A stretch of DNA of 64,000 nt, taken from contig CM034314.1 in the NCBI GenBank assembly GCA_019925795.1, positions 99,443,264 through 99,507,263 on the forward strand, given 5' to 3'. Under the pieces are notes generated by a model that was not told the origin of the DNA, made no database searches, and saw only the letters and a list, made by a program, of their open reading frames with translations. Every line of letters begins with the position of its first letter. Within the stretch, counting starts at the first letter, position 1. Positions 53,650 to 64,000 of the stretch are shown in pieces. The stretch comes from Dendrobium chrysotoxum (Eukaryota > Streptophyta > Magnoliopsida > Asparagales > Orchidaceae). Position numbers and translations under genes: made by a program.

Positions 53650-55440
53650 ACATGGGCGAGGGCAAGGGGACTCCCGGCCACAACCCTCATTCCTTTCGGA
53701 TTGCACTTTGCATAGGTGACATGCACCTTAAGTGACAAGGGCAGCCTCCAGTTGCCTTCCAATTGGGCGATTCTGAGCAATAACATTCACATGATCATAG
53801 GGCAATATTATAGAGAAATCAATAAATCAGTACAAGTGTCAAATCACTAAAGAGATCATTGTATTAATATTGCAATTAGTAGAGAAATCATATAAAACAG
53901 CAAATCAAAGCATCGATAAAGACTGCCAAAATTATGTCAATGTAGTAAAATCATGTAAAAAATAACTGTATTCGTGTATCACATGCTCAGAAATATTATA
54001 TCAGTGTCAACTCATTGTTAGTGTTCAGTGCACATTCTCAATATGTATCACATGATCAACATTTTAATAACAATAGAATAGTAGTAACATCAATATCATT
54101 GGTGGAAGTAACAGTAAAGCCATACAGTGGCAGTGATTTAGTAACATGCATTATATAATCAATATAAACAAGTAAGTCTTAACTAAAGCAGTGTTTTTCA
54201 AGTATCAATAACCCGTTGGCTCAGTTAATAGAGTTGTCACTTTTTGTCCGTCGGCATAGTAATCATATCTTTATAACTCCCAATGAGTATCACATGGATC
54301 AGTAGAGGATAACATCCAACCATAGTATTTAAAGAAAAGTCCGTCGGCCCACCATCCTATACAAGTAAATCAGTCTCAAGCCAATATCAGTGAATAATCA
54401 AACTTTACTTGTTTTTCTCCACACATATATTATTATCACAATGCAATAACAGTAATAGCGACCAACTATTACTCAATCACATATCTATATTCATTTCCAA
54501 TGCATTGCAACAAATAAAATATAATTGAGCTTAATTCAAAAAGTGTTAAAATATCCTGACGGCAGGCAACAGAAAATTCTACTTAGCAAAAATTCATATT
54601 TTTAAAAATTAATCAAATTATAAATGATTGTATATAACAACATTCTGAAGATTTTATTTAACTAAAACACTATTTTTAGATGTCAAAATAAATTTCAAGT
54701 AGGCAAAAAATATTGCTTTTTTAAAATCACCCCTCGAAAAATTTCTAGAATATACTCAAAATGTTCATAATATCGATCTTTATAACATATAAAAAGTTAC
54801 ACGGTGAAAGTTTTACTAATAAAAAATTATCTTCATTTTTTCGGCAACGAAAATATAAATTTGATAAAAAAATATCAAAAATTATAAATTTATTGAAATC
54901 AGAAATAAGATGTAGATTCCTTACGGCGAGACGAGCAAATTTCCTAACAGGCTCAACGAACGAAAATCACTCTACAGCCTCCAAACCCTAAAATTTTCTC
55001 TCTCTTCTCTTTTTCTCTCTAATTCTTCCTAAGCCTTCTTTGTTAGCCGAATCATAAAGAAAAAATAAAATAAAACCTATGTAATGATTTAATGTATTTA
55101 TAATAAAATATTAATATAACTATTTAATTTAATTAAATTTTTAATATAAAATTTATATAAATTCTTTTGGGGTTTTAAAATTATCGAAAAATATCCATAA
55201 AGAAATAATTTTATTTAAAAAATATTAGTGAAATCGGTTTCCAAAACGGAGACATGATGGTCCCAAAATCCCCAGTTGTATCGACATGTGTCAATTTTTT
55301 TAATGATTTTCACTAGTGCCCAAAAATTATGAAAAAATTTGTGTAATTAAAGTACAATAATACCTATCTTATTACAAATACAATTTTTAAATTTAACTTG
55401 TAATGACTCCTGAAAAAATTCATTTATCTGAGTTATTACA
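53650..55440 (-). mobile_element. LTR relic related to the 22.6-24.3 kb solo LTR
   Basis: Shares CCGTCGGC, GTCGGCCCACCATCCT, AGGATAACAT and a TTATTACA right end with the solo LTR at 22584-24348, in the same order. No internal genes. Left border not resolved. Confidence 0.55.
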
Positions 55441-56099
55441 ATACTGACACTTGTTGATTTTTTTGCCAGCTATATTGCCAGTAACATTAGTGCACACCAT
55501 CTTCTATTAGGCTGATGCACAATATTGACATCAATAATGACTCCCAACACTAGCACTAAAATCTATGCTAGACTTCTTGGTCTTTGATATTTGCTTATCA
55601 AAGGAGAACGATCAAATAAATAGCATACTATCTATTGAAGGAAGCTCATTACAGGGCTCTTCCAGCTCCTACCATGAAATCCATTGTGTACAATTTATAC
55701 ATATTAACATCTTCCTCAATTATGTGGAAGGGCATCAATTATAACCGATGATAAATAATAGTGGAATCTTTTCAACTAGGCAAGCTTGCTATTTTTTTCC
55801 TTTCCTAATTCTTAACTTAAATACGTTTGTGTCTCTTATGAAACTATTTTATTTGTGTGCAATGTGTTCGGAATCTTTATACGATGTTAAGACGTTATGA
55901 CATCACGAATATATATTTATACATACATACATGCATGTGGCTTAAGCCACAAAGTTTTAATAATTAATAATCAAATAACAATGAAAGATATTAATTAGAA
56001 GATCGTAAGATTTTACACTCTAGAACATTTTAACTTCATGTTTCACTGTTAATTAGTTATAGGCATGACTTAATTAAGAGTCTCCTATATTCTAGTTAT
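55441..56099. other. Intergenic spacer before the copia element
   Basis: AT-rich, nothing recognised except the GTTAT target duplication at 56095-56099. Confidence 0.4.
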
Positions 56100-56327
56100 T
56101 ATTAGAACGATAGTACACGTCAGCAAATTAAACCTTCCTGACCTGTCCTCTCTGTACTAGACAAATCAAGATTGTCTCTTCTTGATAACTAACTTCTCTT
56201 CTGTATAGTCTATAAATACTCACCATTGTAACAATACAAAGGCATAATGGAAAATTACAATTCCTCTCCACTTTCTCTTCTAGCATTGTCTGTCACTGTT
56301 TAGGCTTCCCGTTCAAGAACTTTGTTA
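56100..56327 (+). repeat. 5' LTR of the copia element
   Basis: Starts TATTAGAACGATAG (TG start mutated) and ends AACTTTGTTA. Contains a TATAAATACTCACC box-like word at about 56212, which is the likely promoter. Confidence 0.9.
56204..56225 (+). promoter_or_regulatory. Likely TATA box of the copia LTR
   Basis: TATAGTCTATAAATACTCACC occurs identically in both LTRs, followed about 50 bp later by AAGGCATAAT. Position within the LTR fits the U3/R border. Confidence 0.5.
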
Positions 56328-56369
56328 TGGTATCAGAGCTCCTCGCCCTACGACTTTAGTTTTTTCATC

Positions 56370-57314
56370 ATGGCCGAACAAGAATCGGCAGGATCTCCTC
56401 CGACGAGCTCCAATCTCTCGGCATCACTAGCCGAATACACTGTTCCAGCCCCTCTTAAATTCCTCATATCAAATCTTTAAAATCTCGTCCCCACACAGCT
56501 CACAAACGAGAACTATGCGATCTGGCATCTTCAACTATACCAGCATTTTTCGGCAAATGGCTTCAGCGGTCATCTCACAAGCTTCACGCCATGTCCTCTG
56601 AAAGCTTCATCAACCGAACACAATCTCTGGAAGCTCATTGACCGCAACCTTATCTCAGCTCTTCTTTCCACGATTTCTCCATCGATTCTTCCGTACGTCA
56701 TCACCCTAGCCACTGCTCATGAAGTATGGATCACGCTGGAGAAATGACTGCAACCCACAAATCGATCACCCATCATTCAACTTAAGAACGAGCTGCATCA
56801 GATTCAGATGAAGGATCACACAATGCAACAGTACCTTGCGTAAATCAAAATGCTCATGGATAACATCTCCGCCGCCGGCTCAACAATTGACGCCGAGGAT
56901 ATCATTTTGTACATTCTAAATGGTCTCCCTCCCAGCTACAACCTGTTCAAGACTTCCATATGAATGTCCCTAACTCCGATCAGCCTAGACGTTCTTTATT
57001 CTCCATTATGCAGTGAGGAGATTAATCTCCAACATGAGCAACTCAAAGAAACTCAACAACTATCAGACGTCACATCTCTGTTTTCAAACCGCAACTCCAC
57101 TCGAGGACTGTTTAACCAAACTCGCGGTCGCAACTCTACTCCTTGCCCGACCAACACTACAATCCAACAGTCTCAAGCTCCTCAGCCTACAGCTAACAGA
57201 CCCACCTGTCAAATTTGTGGCAAAATCGATCACTCTGCGCTGAATTGCTGGCATCGGTGTAATTTGAACTACGCACCCCCGTCAAATCCAAGAGTACTTA
57301 TGGTTCAACAATAG
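56370..57314 (+). pseudogene. Copia gag (UBN2-type) with zinc knuckle
   Basis: Start MAEQESAGSPPTSSNLSASL at 56370. Then LTNENYAIWHLQLYQHFSAN, EHNLWKLIDRNLISALLSTI, HEVWITLEK (stop), LKNELHQIQMKDHTMQQYLA (stop), LNGLPPSYNLFKTSI (stop) and the zinc knuckle CQICGKIDHSALNC (C-X2-C-X4-H-X4-C) at about 57210-57250. It would have formed the virus-like particle. Four in-frame stops by eye. Confidence 0.85.
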
Positions 57315-57690
57315 AATCCCTCCACAATAGAATGGGTACTGGACTCGGGAGCGTCCGCTCATCTCACTTCAGATGCATCCAATCTCCAACATTCCACCTC
57401 CTACAATGGTCTAGATTCGTCTCGATTGCAAATGGGAGTATGCTACCCATTCAGAACCTAGGTCAAGGCATCCTACCATTACCGGATTCCCTTCGTAAGC
57501 TTTATCTTCGTAATCTTCTACATGTTCCATCCCTTTCTCACAACCTTCTATCCATATCAAAACTAACTTCCGATAACAATGTCTCTATTTGCTTTGATGT
57601 TCATGGATTCACTATTAAGGATCTACGGGACAATCAACTACTCCTTCGTGGTCACAATCGCAATGGCATGTATCGCATATGAACTCCTCC
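57315..57690 (+). pseudogene. Copia protease region
   Basis: WVLDSGASAHLTSDAS carries the DSGA active site at about 57340-57355. After a frameshift the frame continues IANGSMLPIQNLGQGILPLP and LHVPSLSHNLLSISKLTSDN. It would have cleaved the polyprotein. Confidence 0.85.
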
Positions 57691-58680
57691 CAGCAATAAA
57701 ATTCCCAGCTCTTACTGCTATAAGAACATCTACTTCTCTATGGCATGCTAGGCTCGGACATCCTCATTCCCGCCTTCTTCCAGTACTAGCCAAATACATT
57801 CCAGAATTGGATAATTCTTCTCGATCTTCAAATCTTTGTATTTCTTGTAATGTGGCTAAAAGCCACAAATTACCTTTTTCCTCTAGCACTTCATCATGTA
57901 ATAAACCTTTTCACTTAGTTCATTCTGATGTTTGGGGTCCTGCCCCGCAATCATCACTCAATGGATACAAGTATTATGTGATCTTCATCGATGATTTCAC
58001 AAGATTCTCCTGGCTGTTCTTAATGCATTCCAAACACGAAACCTTTACAAAATTTCAAATCTTCGGCAACTTAATTAAAAATCAATTCAAAACCCACATT
58101 TAGACCTTCTGGTCTGATGGAGGAGGCGAATTCATGAGCAATGCCTTCAAAACTTATCTTCAACACAATGGCATTAATAATCAACTCAGCTGTCCCTACA
58201 CACCTGAGCAAAATGGTCTTACCGAATGAAAGCATCGTCATGTACTCGATCTCACTGGCACGCTTCTTCATGCTGCTCATCTCCCACTTTCTTTTTGGGC
58301 TGAGGCATTGTCTACTGCCAATTACTTAATAAATCGCTTATCGTCAGCAGCCATCTCTCACTAAACTCCTTACTACAAACTACATGGCCATCCCGCCGCA
58401 TACACTCATTTGCGCACCTTTGGCTGTCTATGCTTTCCTTGGCTTCAACCACAAGCCTCAAATAAACTCTCACCTTGCTCACAGGAATGCGTATTCCTTG
58501 GCTACTCCACCTCTCATAAAGGCTACCACTGCCTTAACATCACAACAAATCGCATTCATATTTTTTGCCACGTAGTTTTCTTTGAAACTCAATTTCCTTT
58601 TCAGTCCAACCATACACAGACTTTTTCTCAACTCTTGAACAACATATACTCTCCATTGCTTCTTGTACCTATGTCCACCA
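57691..58680 (+). pseudogene. Copia integrase
   Basis: HHCC zinc finger: LWHARLGHPHSRLLPVLAKY then CISCNVAKSH. Catalytic core: FHLVHSDVWGPAP, YVIFIDDFTRFSWLF, then after a stop SDGGGEF, PYTPEQNGLTE, and the C-terminal block HLRTFGCLCFPW and SQECVFLGYSTSHKGYHC. Stops at about 58100 and 58226 and a frameshift near 58360. Confidence 0.87.
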
Positions 58681-58959
58681 TATCTTAAACCCAGCCCGCT
58701 GTACTCGCTCCTACTCCGCTCACACAAGAGATCACTCTTTTCCCATAAAATCTTCCTACAACCTCTCCACCCTCATCTACTCCCACCATCCCACTGACTC
58801 TATACACCACCCAACCTCATCGAACTCACCATATGCAGGCGAGACTATAATCTGGAATCTCTAGACCAAAACAAATACTGGATTTATCGGTTGTATCTTG
58901 CCCAGCTCCCACTCCCACATCCTATGTTGAAGCTGCCAAACATATACAATGGTGATCTA

Positions 58960-59620
58960 CGATGTAATCTGAATTTATTGTACTTCAACGATAAGGAACG
59001 TGGTTTCTAGTTCCACCACCAGCTAACAAGCCTATCCTAGGTTGCAAATGGACCTTTAAAATAAAACTAAATCCCGACGGTCAAGTAGCTAGATATAAGG
59101 CTCACTTGGTCGCTCAAGGTTGCTCTCAAGAATTTGGAGTTAATTATACCGAAACGTTCAATCCTGTCGCCAAGATGGTGACAATTCGAAAATCCTTCTT
59201 ACGGTTGCCCTTCAGCGCCAGTGGTCTGTTCTTCAACTAGACATGTCAAATGCTTTTCTAAACGGAGATCTTCATGATGAAGTCTACATGAAGCAACCAA
59301 TCGGATTAGTAGACTCTCAGAATCCCAACTACGTCTGTAAGCTGCATAAATCTATCTAAAGCCTAAAACAATCACCAAGGCAATGGTTTCACAAATTCAC
59401 CACGTTTCTTCAGTCACTCGGCTTCAATTTCAGCAAAGCAGATCCATCGCTACTACTTTATAATCACGAAAACATTCAAATCTCCATACTAATCTATGTC
59501 GATGACATATTAGTTACAGGGAGTAATCCACATAAAGTTCAAACGTTACTTCAGCAACTACACTCTGCTTTCAGTCTTAAGCAGCTGGGAGTTGTTTCAC
59601 TTTTTCTGGGAATACAAATA
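58960..59620 (+). pseudogene. Copia reverse transcriptase
   Basis: ILGCKWTFKIKLNPDGQVAR, YKAHLVAQGCSQEFGVNYTE, TFNPVAK, then after a frameshift LQLDMSNAFLNGDLHDEVYM and ISILIYVDDILVTGSNPHKV. The catalytic YVDD at about 59497-59508 is intact. One stop in KSIxSLKQSPRQW. Confidence 0.9.
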
Positions 59621-60440
59621 CTCAAAACAACTGATGGTTATTTCATGCATCAACAGCATTATGCAAAAGAACTTCTCCAGACAACGGGATTCTCTGACTG
59701 TAAACCAGCCTTAACTCCAATTGGCATAAAAAGATCCACAGGACATTCAGACGATCAACCCTACTCTGATCCTCAGTTGTTTCAGAAACTAGCAGGATCA
59801 CTTCAGTACCTCTCGGTCACCAGACCAGACATCGCCTTTGCAACGAACTCCATTTGCCAGCACATGCACAATCCTCGAAATAGTGATTATTCGACTCTCA
59901 AATGATTACTGCACTACATAAAAGGTATGCTACACTTCGAATTACCGATCAACTTAGGTGATCTTCAACTCAGAGCATATATCGATGCCGACTGGGCAGC
60001 CGATTCATAGGACCGGAAATCGATCACGGGATTTTGCATTTTTCGGGGACATAATCTGGTGTCATGGTCTGTTAAGAAACAGGCTACAGTGGCAAAGTCA
60101 TCAACTGAAGCCGAGTATAGATCTCTCTCCTCTATCACCTCTGACATCCTATGGCTTCGTCGCTTAGTGGATGAATTTCAGATACCTCAGCTCTCTCCAA
60201 CAACCATATTCTGCGATAACACTTTAGCCATTGCCCTCACAAATAATCTTGTGTTTCATGTCAGAACAAAACACATAGAGATCAACTATCATTTTATAAG
60301 CAGTCACATTAAAAATGTAGCTATTAATATCTGTCATGTTAGCTCGGCCGATTAGATAGCAGATGTACTCACCAAACCTCTCTCGGCAACACGATTCAAC
60401 CACCTCAGATCCAAATTAACCATTTGTTCCCAGAATGATT
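59621..60440 (+). pseudogene. Copia RNase H and C-terminal end
   Basis: HYAKELLQTTGFSDCKPALT, LAGSLQYLSVTRPDIAFATN, then AYIDADWAADS, a stop, DRKSITGFC, VAKSSTEAEYRSLSSIT, FCDNTLAIALTNNLVFHVRT and KHIEINYHFI. Ends at about 60440 next to the polypurine tract. Three stops, one frameshift near 60050. Confidence 0.9.
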
Positions 60441-60454
60441 AATTTGAGGCGGGC

Positions 60455-60682
60455 TTTTAGAAGGACAATACACGTCAGCAAATTAAACCTTGCTGACCTG
60501 TCCTCTCCGTACCGGACAAATCAAGATTGTCTCTTCTTGATAACTAACTTCTTTTCTGTATAGTCTATAAATACTCACCATTGTAACAATACAAAGGCAT
60601 AATAGAAAATTACAATTCCTCTCCACTTTCTCTTCTAGCGTTGTCTGTCACTGTTTAGGCTTCCCGTTCAAGAACTTTGTCA
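60455..60682 (+). repeat. 3' LTR of the copia element
   Basis: Same length as the 5' LTR. Ends AACTTTGTCA, keeping the canonical CA. Confidence 0.9.
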
Positions 60683-60687
60683 GTTGT

Positions 60688-61279
60688 TTCGTGGGGTAAA
60701 GAGAACATTAATAAATAGAAGGAGGACTGTGAGACAGAGCAATAATGCTGGCTCAATCGGCCACGCAACAACAATGGATCTCCTCCAGCACAGCTTATGT
60801 TGATTTCTCTCCTTTCAGAGTTTTTTTGACCGTTATGATTTCTCTCCTTGATATCGTGTCAGGAAAACTGAAAATAAAATAAAAGAAAAAACATTAAAAC
60901 TACCTGTTACTAGAATACACTCTTTGTGCGCTCTATTTTTATATCACTCTTTTACCATGTGGTTCATGTTCACTCTTAAATATAACTAATTGTTTAAAAT
61001 TCTATTTATATCTTATAATTCTCAAAATATAATTAAATTATATTTATTTTCTATCACCCACTTAATTTTACTCCAAGAAAAATCTTATCCTCCACAAGTG
61101 ATTTTGTGAAAATATACAGCTTGATTGTATATATTCACATCGAGAAGATAATTTCTTTTTCTTTCGCGTGCTCATGAATGAAAATGTTTAGGGTTTGTTA
61201 ATGTGCTTAATCGCTTCTTTTAAGGAAGCAGCAAAAAATTAATGAAAATAGCAAAAAAATAATGACAAAAAACTATCTC
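60688..61279. other. Intergenic DNA, nothing recognised
   Basis: Short AT-rich stretch between the copia element and the MITE. Confidence 0.4.
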
Positions 61280-61397
61280 AAGGCTTCGTTTGGGATAATT
61301 TTTTTTGCTTCTTAAAGCAGCTTTCTAATAAAAAAAATTTTTTATACTAAAAAGCTGCTTTGAGAAGCAATAAAAAAGCCGTCCCAAACGAAACCTT
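61280..61397. mobile_element. 118-bp foldback MITE
   Basis: Imperfect palindrome over its entire length. Ends AAGGCTTCGTTTGGGA and TCCCAAACGAAACCTT; inner arms GCTTCTTAAAGCAGCTTT and AAAGCTGCTTTGAGAAGC. Flanks TCAA/TTAA suggest a short target duplication but do not prove it. Confidence 0.8.
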
Positions 61398-61834
61398 AAT
61401 CTTCTTAACCAATTTGCATAACAGGTCTAACCAATACTCTTTGATTTCTATAATATTAATATTGGACTTGAGACATATGGCATATTTTATGTGACTGAAA
61501 TCTATAGCCCTCAATGTGAATTTAAATTTGCGATCATCCTTTTGTTGTCCTAATATTAAATAAAATAATTAGGATACATTTCTAACCTAATTATGATAAA
61601 AAAATCTTTAATTAAGTTGAAATTTATTAAAGTACGTAAGAGTCTATTGTAGATAAAACTTCAAATAAAAATATCTAATCATCTTAATTGCTTTCAAATG
61701 TGTTAGCATTGGCTCCTCCGTGTATCAACTAACTAGCCGAACTCCATAAAAAATACCCAAACTCATGCATATCTCGCATGTTTAGATTCCATTCAAAGAT
61801 TTATGAAGAGTATAATCAAAGATCAAATATTTTG

Positions 61835-61857
61835 ATATATATATATATATATATATC
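61835..61857. repeat. (TA)n microsatellite in a perfect palindrome
   Basis: Starts and ends TTTGATATAT / ATATATCAAA. Confidence 0.95.
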
Positions 61858-61948
61858 AAAATAGACTCTTACGGAGGGGCCTACGCGTTAATTTTGAAAA
61901 AAAATATTACAAATCCTTAAAGGGTTCAAATGCTTGCTAATGCTCGGA

Positions 61949-62878
61949 TAGGGGTGTCAATTTCAGGTCACGGGTCAGGTTCGAGTCGAACCTGGAACTA
62001 ACTCGACATTGTTCGACCCGACCCGAACCCGACCCATTTTTGCAAATGAGTCAGTTTCCTGGACCCGAACCCGACCCGCTTCTGGTTCGGGTTGACCCAA
62101 ACCCGACCTGACAAGTTGTTGTTCGACTTCGCTCCTTCGTTGTTGTTCGACTTCGCTCCTTCCCGTCGAATCGGAAGCAACGACGGGAGTTCGCTCGGTG
62201 TGAAGGTAACTTTCTCCTTTTCGTGTCACTTGGTCGACTCCTTCGTTGTTGTTTGACTTCACTCCTCGGACGACGTTCCCTTGCGATCGGATCGAAAGTT
62301 ACAACATTTTGATCGGAAGAAACAACGGGAGTTCGTTCGATGTGAAGATAACTTTCTCCCTTTCGTGTCACTTGGCCGGCCCCTTTGTTGCTATTCGACT
62401 TTGCTCCTTGGACGATGTTCCCTTGCGATTCAGATCGGAAGTTACAACATTTTGATTAGAAGCAACGACGGGAGTTCGCTCGCTGTGAAGGTAACTTTCT
62501 CCCTTTCATGTCACTTGGTCGGCTCCTTCGTTGCTGTTCGATTTTGCTCCTTGGACGACGTTCCCTTCAAGTCAGATCGGAAGTTACAACATTTTGATTG
62601 GAAGCAATGACGGGAGTTCGCTCGCTGTGAAGGTAACTTTCTCCCTTTCGTGCGCTTCTTCGGCCAAATCCCATAAATAGGCCAAGCTACAGTATTCCGG
62701 GTCAAAACTGGGTCATTCTCAGGTTTCCGGGTGAACCCGAACTCGACCCGGAACTCCAAACGGGTCGAAAATCAAGACCCAAACCTGACCCGTTCCGGGT
62801 TCGGGTTGACCCAAACTCAAAATTTTCGTGTCAGATTCGAGTCAGGTTTTTAGGTCGTGTCCAATATTGACACTCCTA
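61949..62878. mobile_element. Non-autonomous hAT-like element, 930 bp, with internal 142-bp repeats
   Basis: Terminal inverted repeats TAGGGGTGTCAAT / ATTGACACTCCTA (one mismatch) and an 8-bp target duplication TGCTCGGA / TGCTCGGG (61941-61948, 62879-62886). Next to each end are C-rich ACCCGACCCGAA-type sequences. The centre holds four 142-bp repeats. Frames in it are repeat artefacts. Superfamily is inferred from the 8-bp duplication and TIR style. Confidence 0.82.
62100..62650. repeat. 142-bp tandem repeat in the hAT-like element
   Basis: GGAAGCAACGACGGGAGTTC-like unit landmarks at 62173, 62315, 62457 and 62600, giving a period of 142-143. Each unit also has GAAGGTAACTTTCTCC and TTACAACATTTTGAT. 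The first unit is partial. Confidence 0.88.
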
Positions 62879-62886
62879 TGCTCGGG

Positions 62887-63653
62887 GAGCTGCATTCAAA
62901 AAGCAAAAAAGAAAGACCTATAGAGCCAATGAACCCACTAGTTACATTAAAATGAAAAAAAGAAAATTGCAACGGGGTGCCAGAGGACACCACCCAAAAA
63001 AGATCCATCTTGAAGCGTTGATGAGGTGCAACTGGAAATATTGATGAACCTACAAAAAAAATTTTATAATAAAATAGGAAGATTGAAACCAGGTTAAGGA
63101 CATACATATCACTAAGAGTAGGACAATTAAAACTGAAAATTTGATGGTCCAATTGGGAAGCCAAATGAGGGGATTATCTGTGTAGGTAAAAAAGATCCAA
63201 GACAAAAAAGAGAGTAGGGCAATATGGTTGCAGATATAGAAGATCAACAGTTACATTAGTGCAATAGTAATTCCTCCCAATATTAAATAGCAACCATAAT
63301 TGAATATGATAAAAGAAATAAAACTGACAGAATGAGCATAGCAGGAGTGTTTTGTCTTGCAGACCTAAACTCTCCAATCCAGCATAATGAGCACAAAAAA
63401 ATGACATCTGGGAATAGTTTGAGCTCCGGGAACAACAATAGATAAACAGAAGAATACAGGAAGAAAGGCACACAAATGCAGAGCAGGAAACCCCTGAAAC
63501 TCGTACCACCACCAAAGACTACACTCAAATACGACCAAGGAATACTCGATATAAATAATGGGACATGCCAAATAACAACAAACAGAAAAATGAAAGCCCA
63601 TGAGCACACCGAAAGGAAAGGTCAACTAGAAAACCCACAAACAACAAAATGGA
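62887..63653. other. Probable 3' flank or untranslated tail of a LINE (- strand)
   Basis: No intact gene. Frames on the - strand (62850-63625) are Phe/Leu/Cys-rich and overlap in three frames, typical of T-rich noncoding DNA. Confidence 0.35.
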
Positions 63654-64000
63654 TCAATAAGCCATCCTTAAATAAGGTAACCCAGACCGATCAAGCATAG
63701 CCAACCCTTGCACCGTTTTGGGTAAAGTAAACTTAGTAAAATCCATAATGCTCAACAACTTACAATTCAAATTAGCCAACTAGTCAGTACACATGTTTCC
63801 CTCTTACAAGATATGGGTAATATGACAATTAATAGTACACAAGCACTGCTTGATTTCCCTAATCAAATAAAAGTTCTCAACATTGTGCATATTACTATTG
63901 TTAATATAATAAATGAGAAGCATACAGTCAACCTCAATTGATAAGTTAGAAATCCCTACATTATGATATAGATTAATACCATAATTAAGAGCATATAACT
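63654..64000 (-). pseudogene. RNase H-like end of a non-LTR retrotransposon (partial)
   Basis: The - strand frame enters from the right edge: NLSIEVDCMLLIYYINNSN, FYLIREIKQCLC, HITHIL, stop, EGNMCTD, stop, LANLNCKLL, then GLPYLRMAY and a stop at 63654-63656. The EVD...L...I..I......EGN.xADxLANL pattern is the plant RNase H domain found at the end of L1-type LINE ORF2 and some related genes. In-frame stops at the EGN and LAN blocks show decay. The rest lies outside the window. Confidence 0.72.

Larger units (their letters stand above)
56100..60682 (+). mobile_element. Ty1/copia LTR retrotransposon, full-length but defective
   Basis: 4583 bp. LTRs of 228 bp each at 56100-56327 and 60455-60682 (about 12 differences by eye, about 95% identical). 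Target duplication GTTAT / GTTGT (one mismatch). Primer site TGGTATCAGAGCTCC at 56328. Polypurine tract AATTTGAGGCGGGC at 60441-60454. Order gag - protease - integrase - RT - RNase H identifies Ty1/copia; the short LTRs suggest an Ale-like lineage, which is an inference. More than ten stops and frameshifts. Confidence 0.93.

Noticed and set aside
62850..63625. Phe/Cys/Leu-rich frames up to 113 codons on the - strand, resembling membrane proteins
   Set aside because: Three overlapping frames in T-rich DNA next to a LINE RNase H end; hydrophobicity follows from T-rich codons.

Overview
This window is nuclear DNA of a flowering plant. The evidence is spliced exons with GT/AG borders, a plastid/mitochondrial-type branched-chain aminotransferase, CACTA, Ty1/copia and Ty3/gypsy elements, RTE-clade LINEs and hAT-like or foldback elements. 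I cannot name the species. The only host gene I can support is one copy of a branched-chain amino acid aminotransferase (BCAT, EC 2.6.1.42) on the + strand. Nine exons (10118-10203, 11833-12007, 29008-29184, 29268-29399, 29932-30030, 32194-32310, 32660-32755, 37304-37416, 51647-51764) join in frame to 370 codons plus a stop. The exon with the start codon and most of the targeting peptide was not found here. About 1.1 kb of coding sequence is spread over 41.6 kb because the introns are full of transposons.

Layout. 0.55-5.76 kb: a 5'-truncated RTE LINE (- strand) flanked by an unusually long 67-bp target duplication and split by a three-LTR, nearly coding-free LTR element. 6.09-8.25 kb: a gag-only Ty3/gypsy-like element (- strand). 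8.25-11.83 kb: intron-like sequence around the first visible exon. 12.0-29.0 kb: a 17,000-bp intron that is mostly an old Ty3/gypsy element (decayed LTRs, gag, protease and integrase relics). Nested in it are a 7.2-kb CACTA element (which holds a foldback MITE and a solo LTR), a 1.77-kb solo LTR and two LINE tails. 29.0-37.4 kb: six compact exons, with RTE LINE copies of several ages in two of the introns between them. 37.4-51.6 kb: a 14.2-kb intron with a second gag-only LTR element and then about 10 kb of sequence unlike a standard transposon. 51.65-51.76 kb: the last exon. 53.6-55.4 kb: an LTR relic. 56.1-60.7 kb: a complete but coding-dead Ty1/copia element. 61.3-62.9 kb: a foldback MITE and a 930-bp hAT-like element. 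The right edge holds the RNase H end of another non-LTR element.

The most unusual signal is at about 41.17-43.85 kb, inside the last intron. It is an array of roughly 60 short imperfect palindromes. The arm sequences differ from one palindrome to the next, while the loops keep a C/A-rich CCAAA-like core. The array is built of higher-order units of three or four hairpins. Between units both arms change together, sometimes through a G-T wobble. A smaller array with AAGAAA loops lies at 49.5-49.8 kb. I do not recognise this as a described element. It could reflect selection on RNA or cruciform structure, or repeated arm-to-arm correction by template switching.

All boundaries and homologies were read by eye from the sequence; no database search was run.
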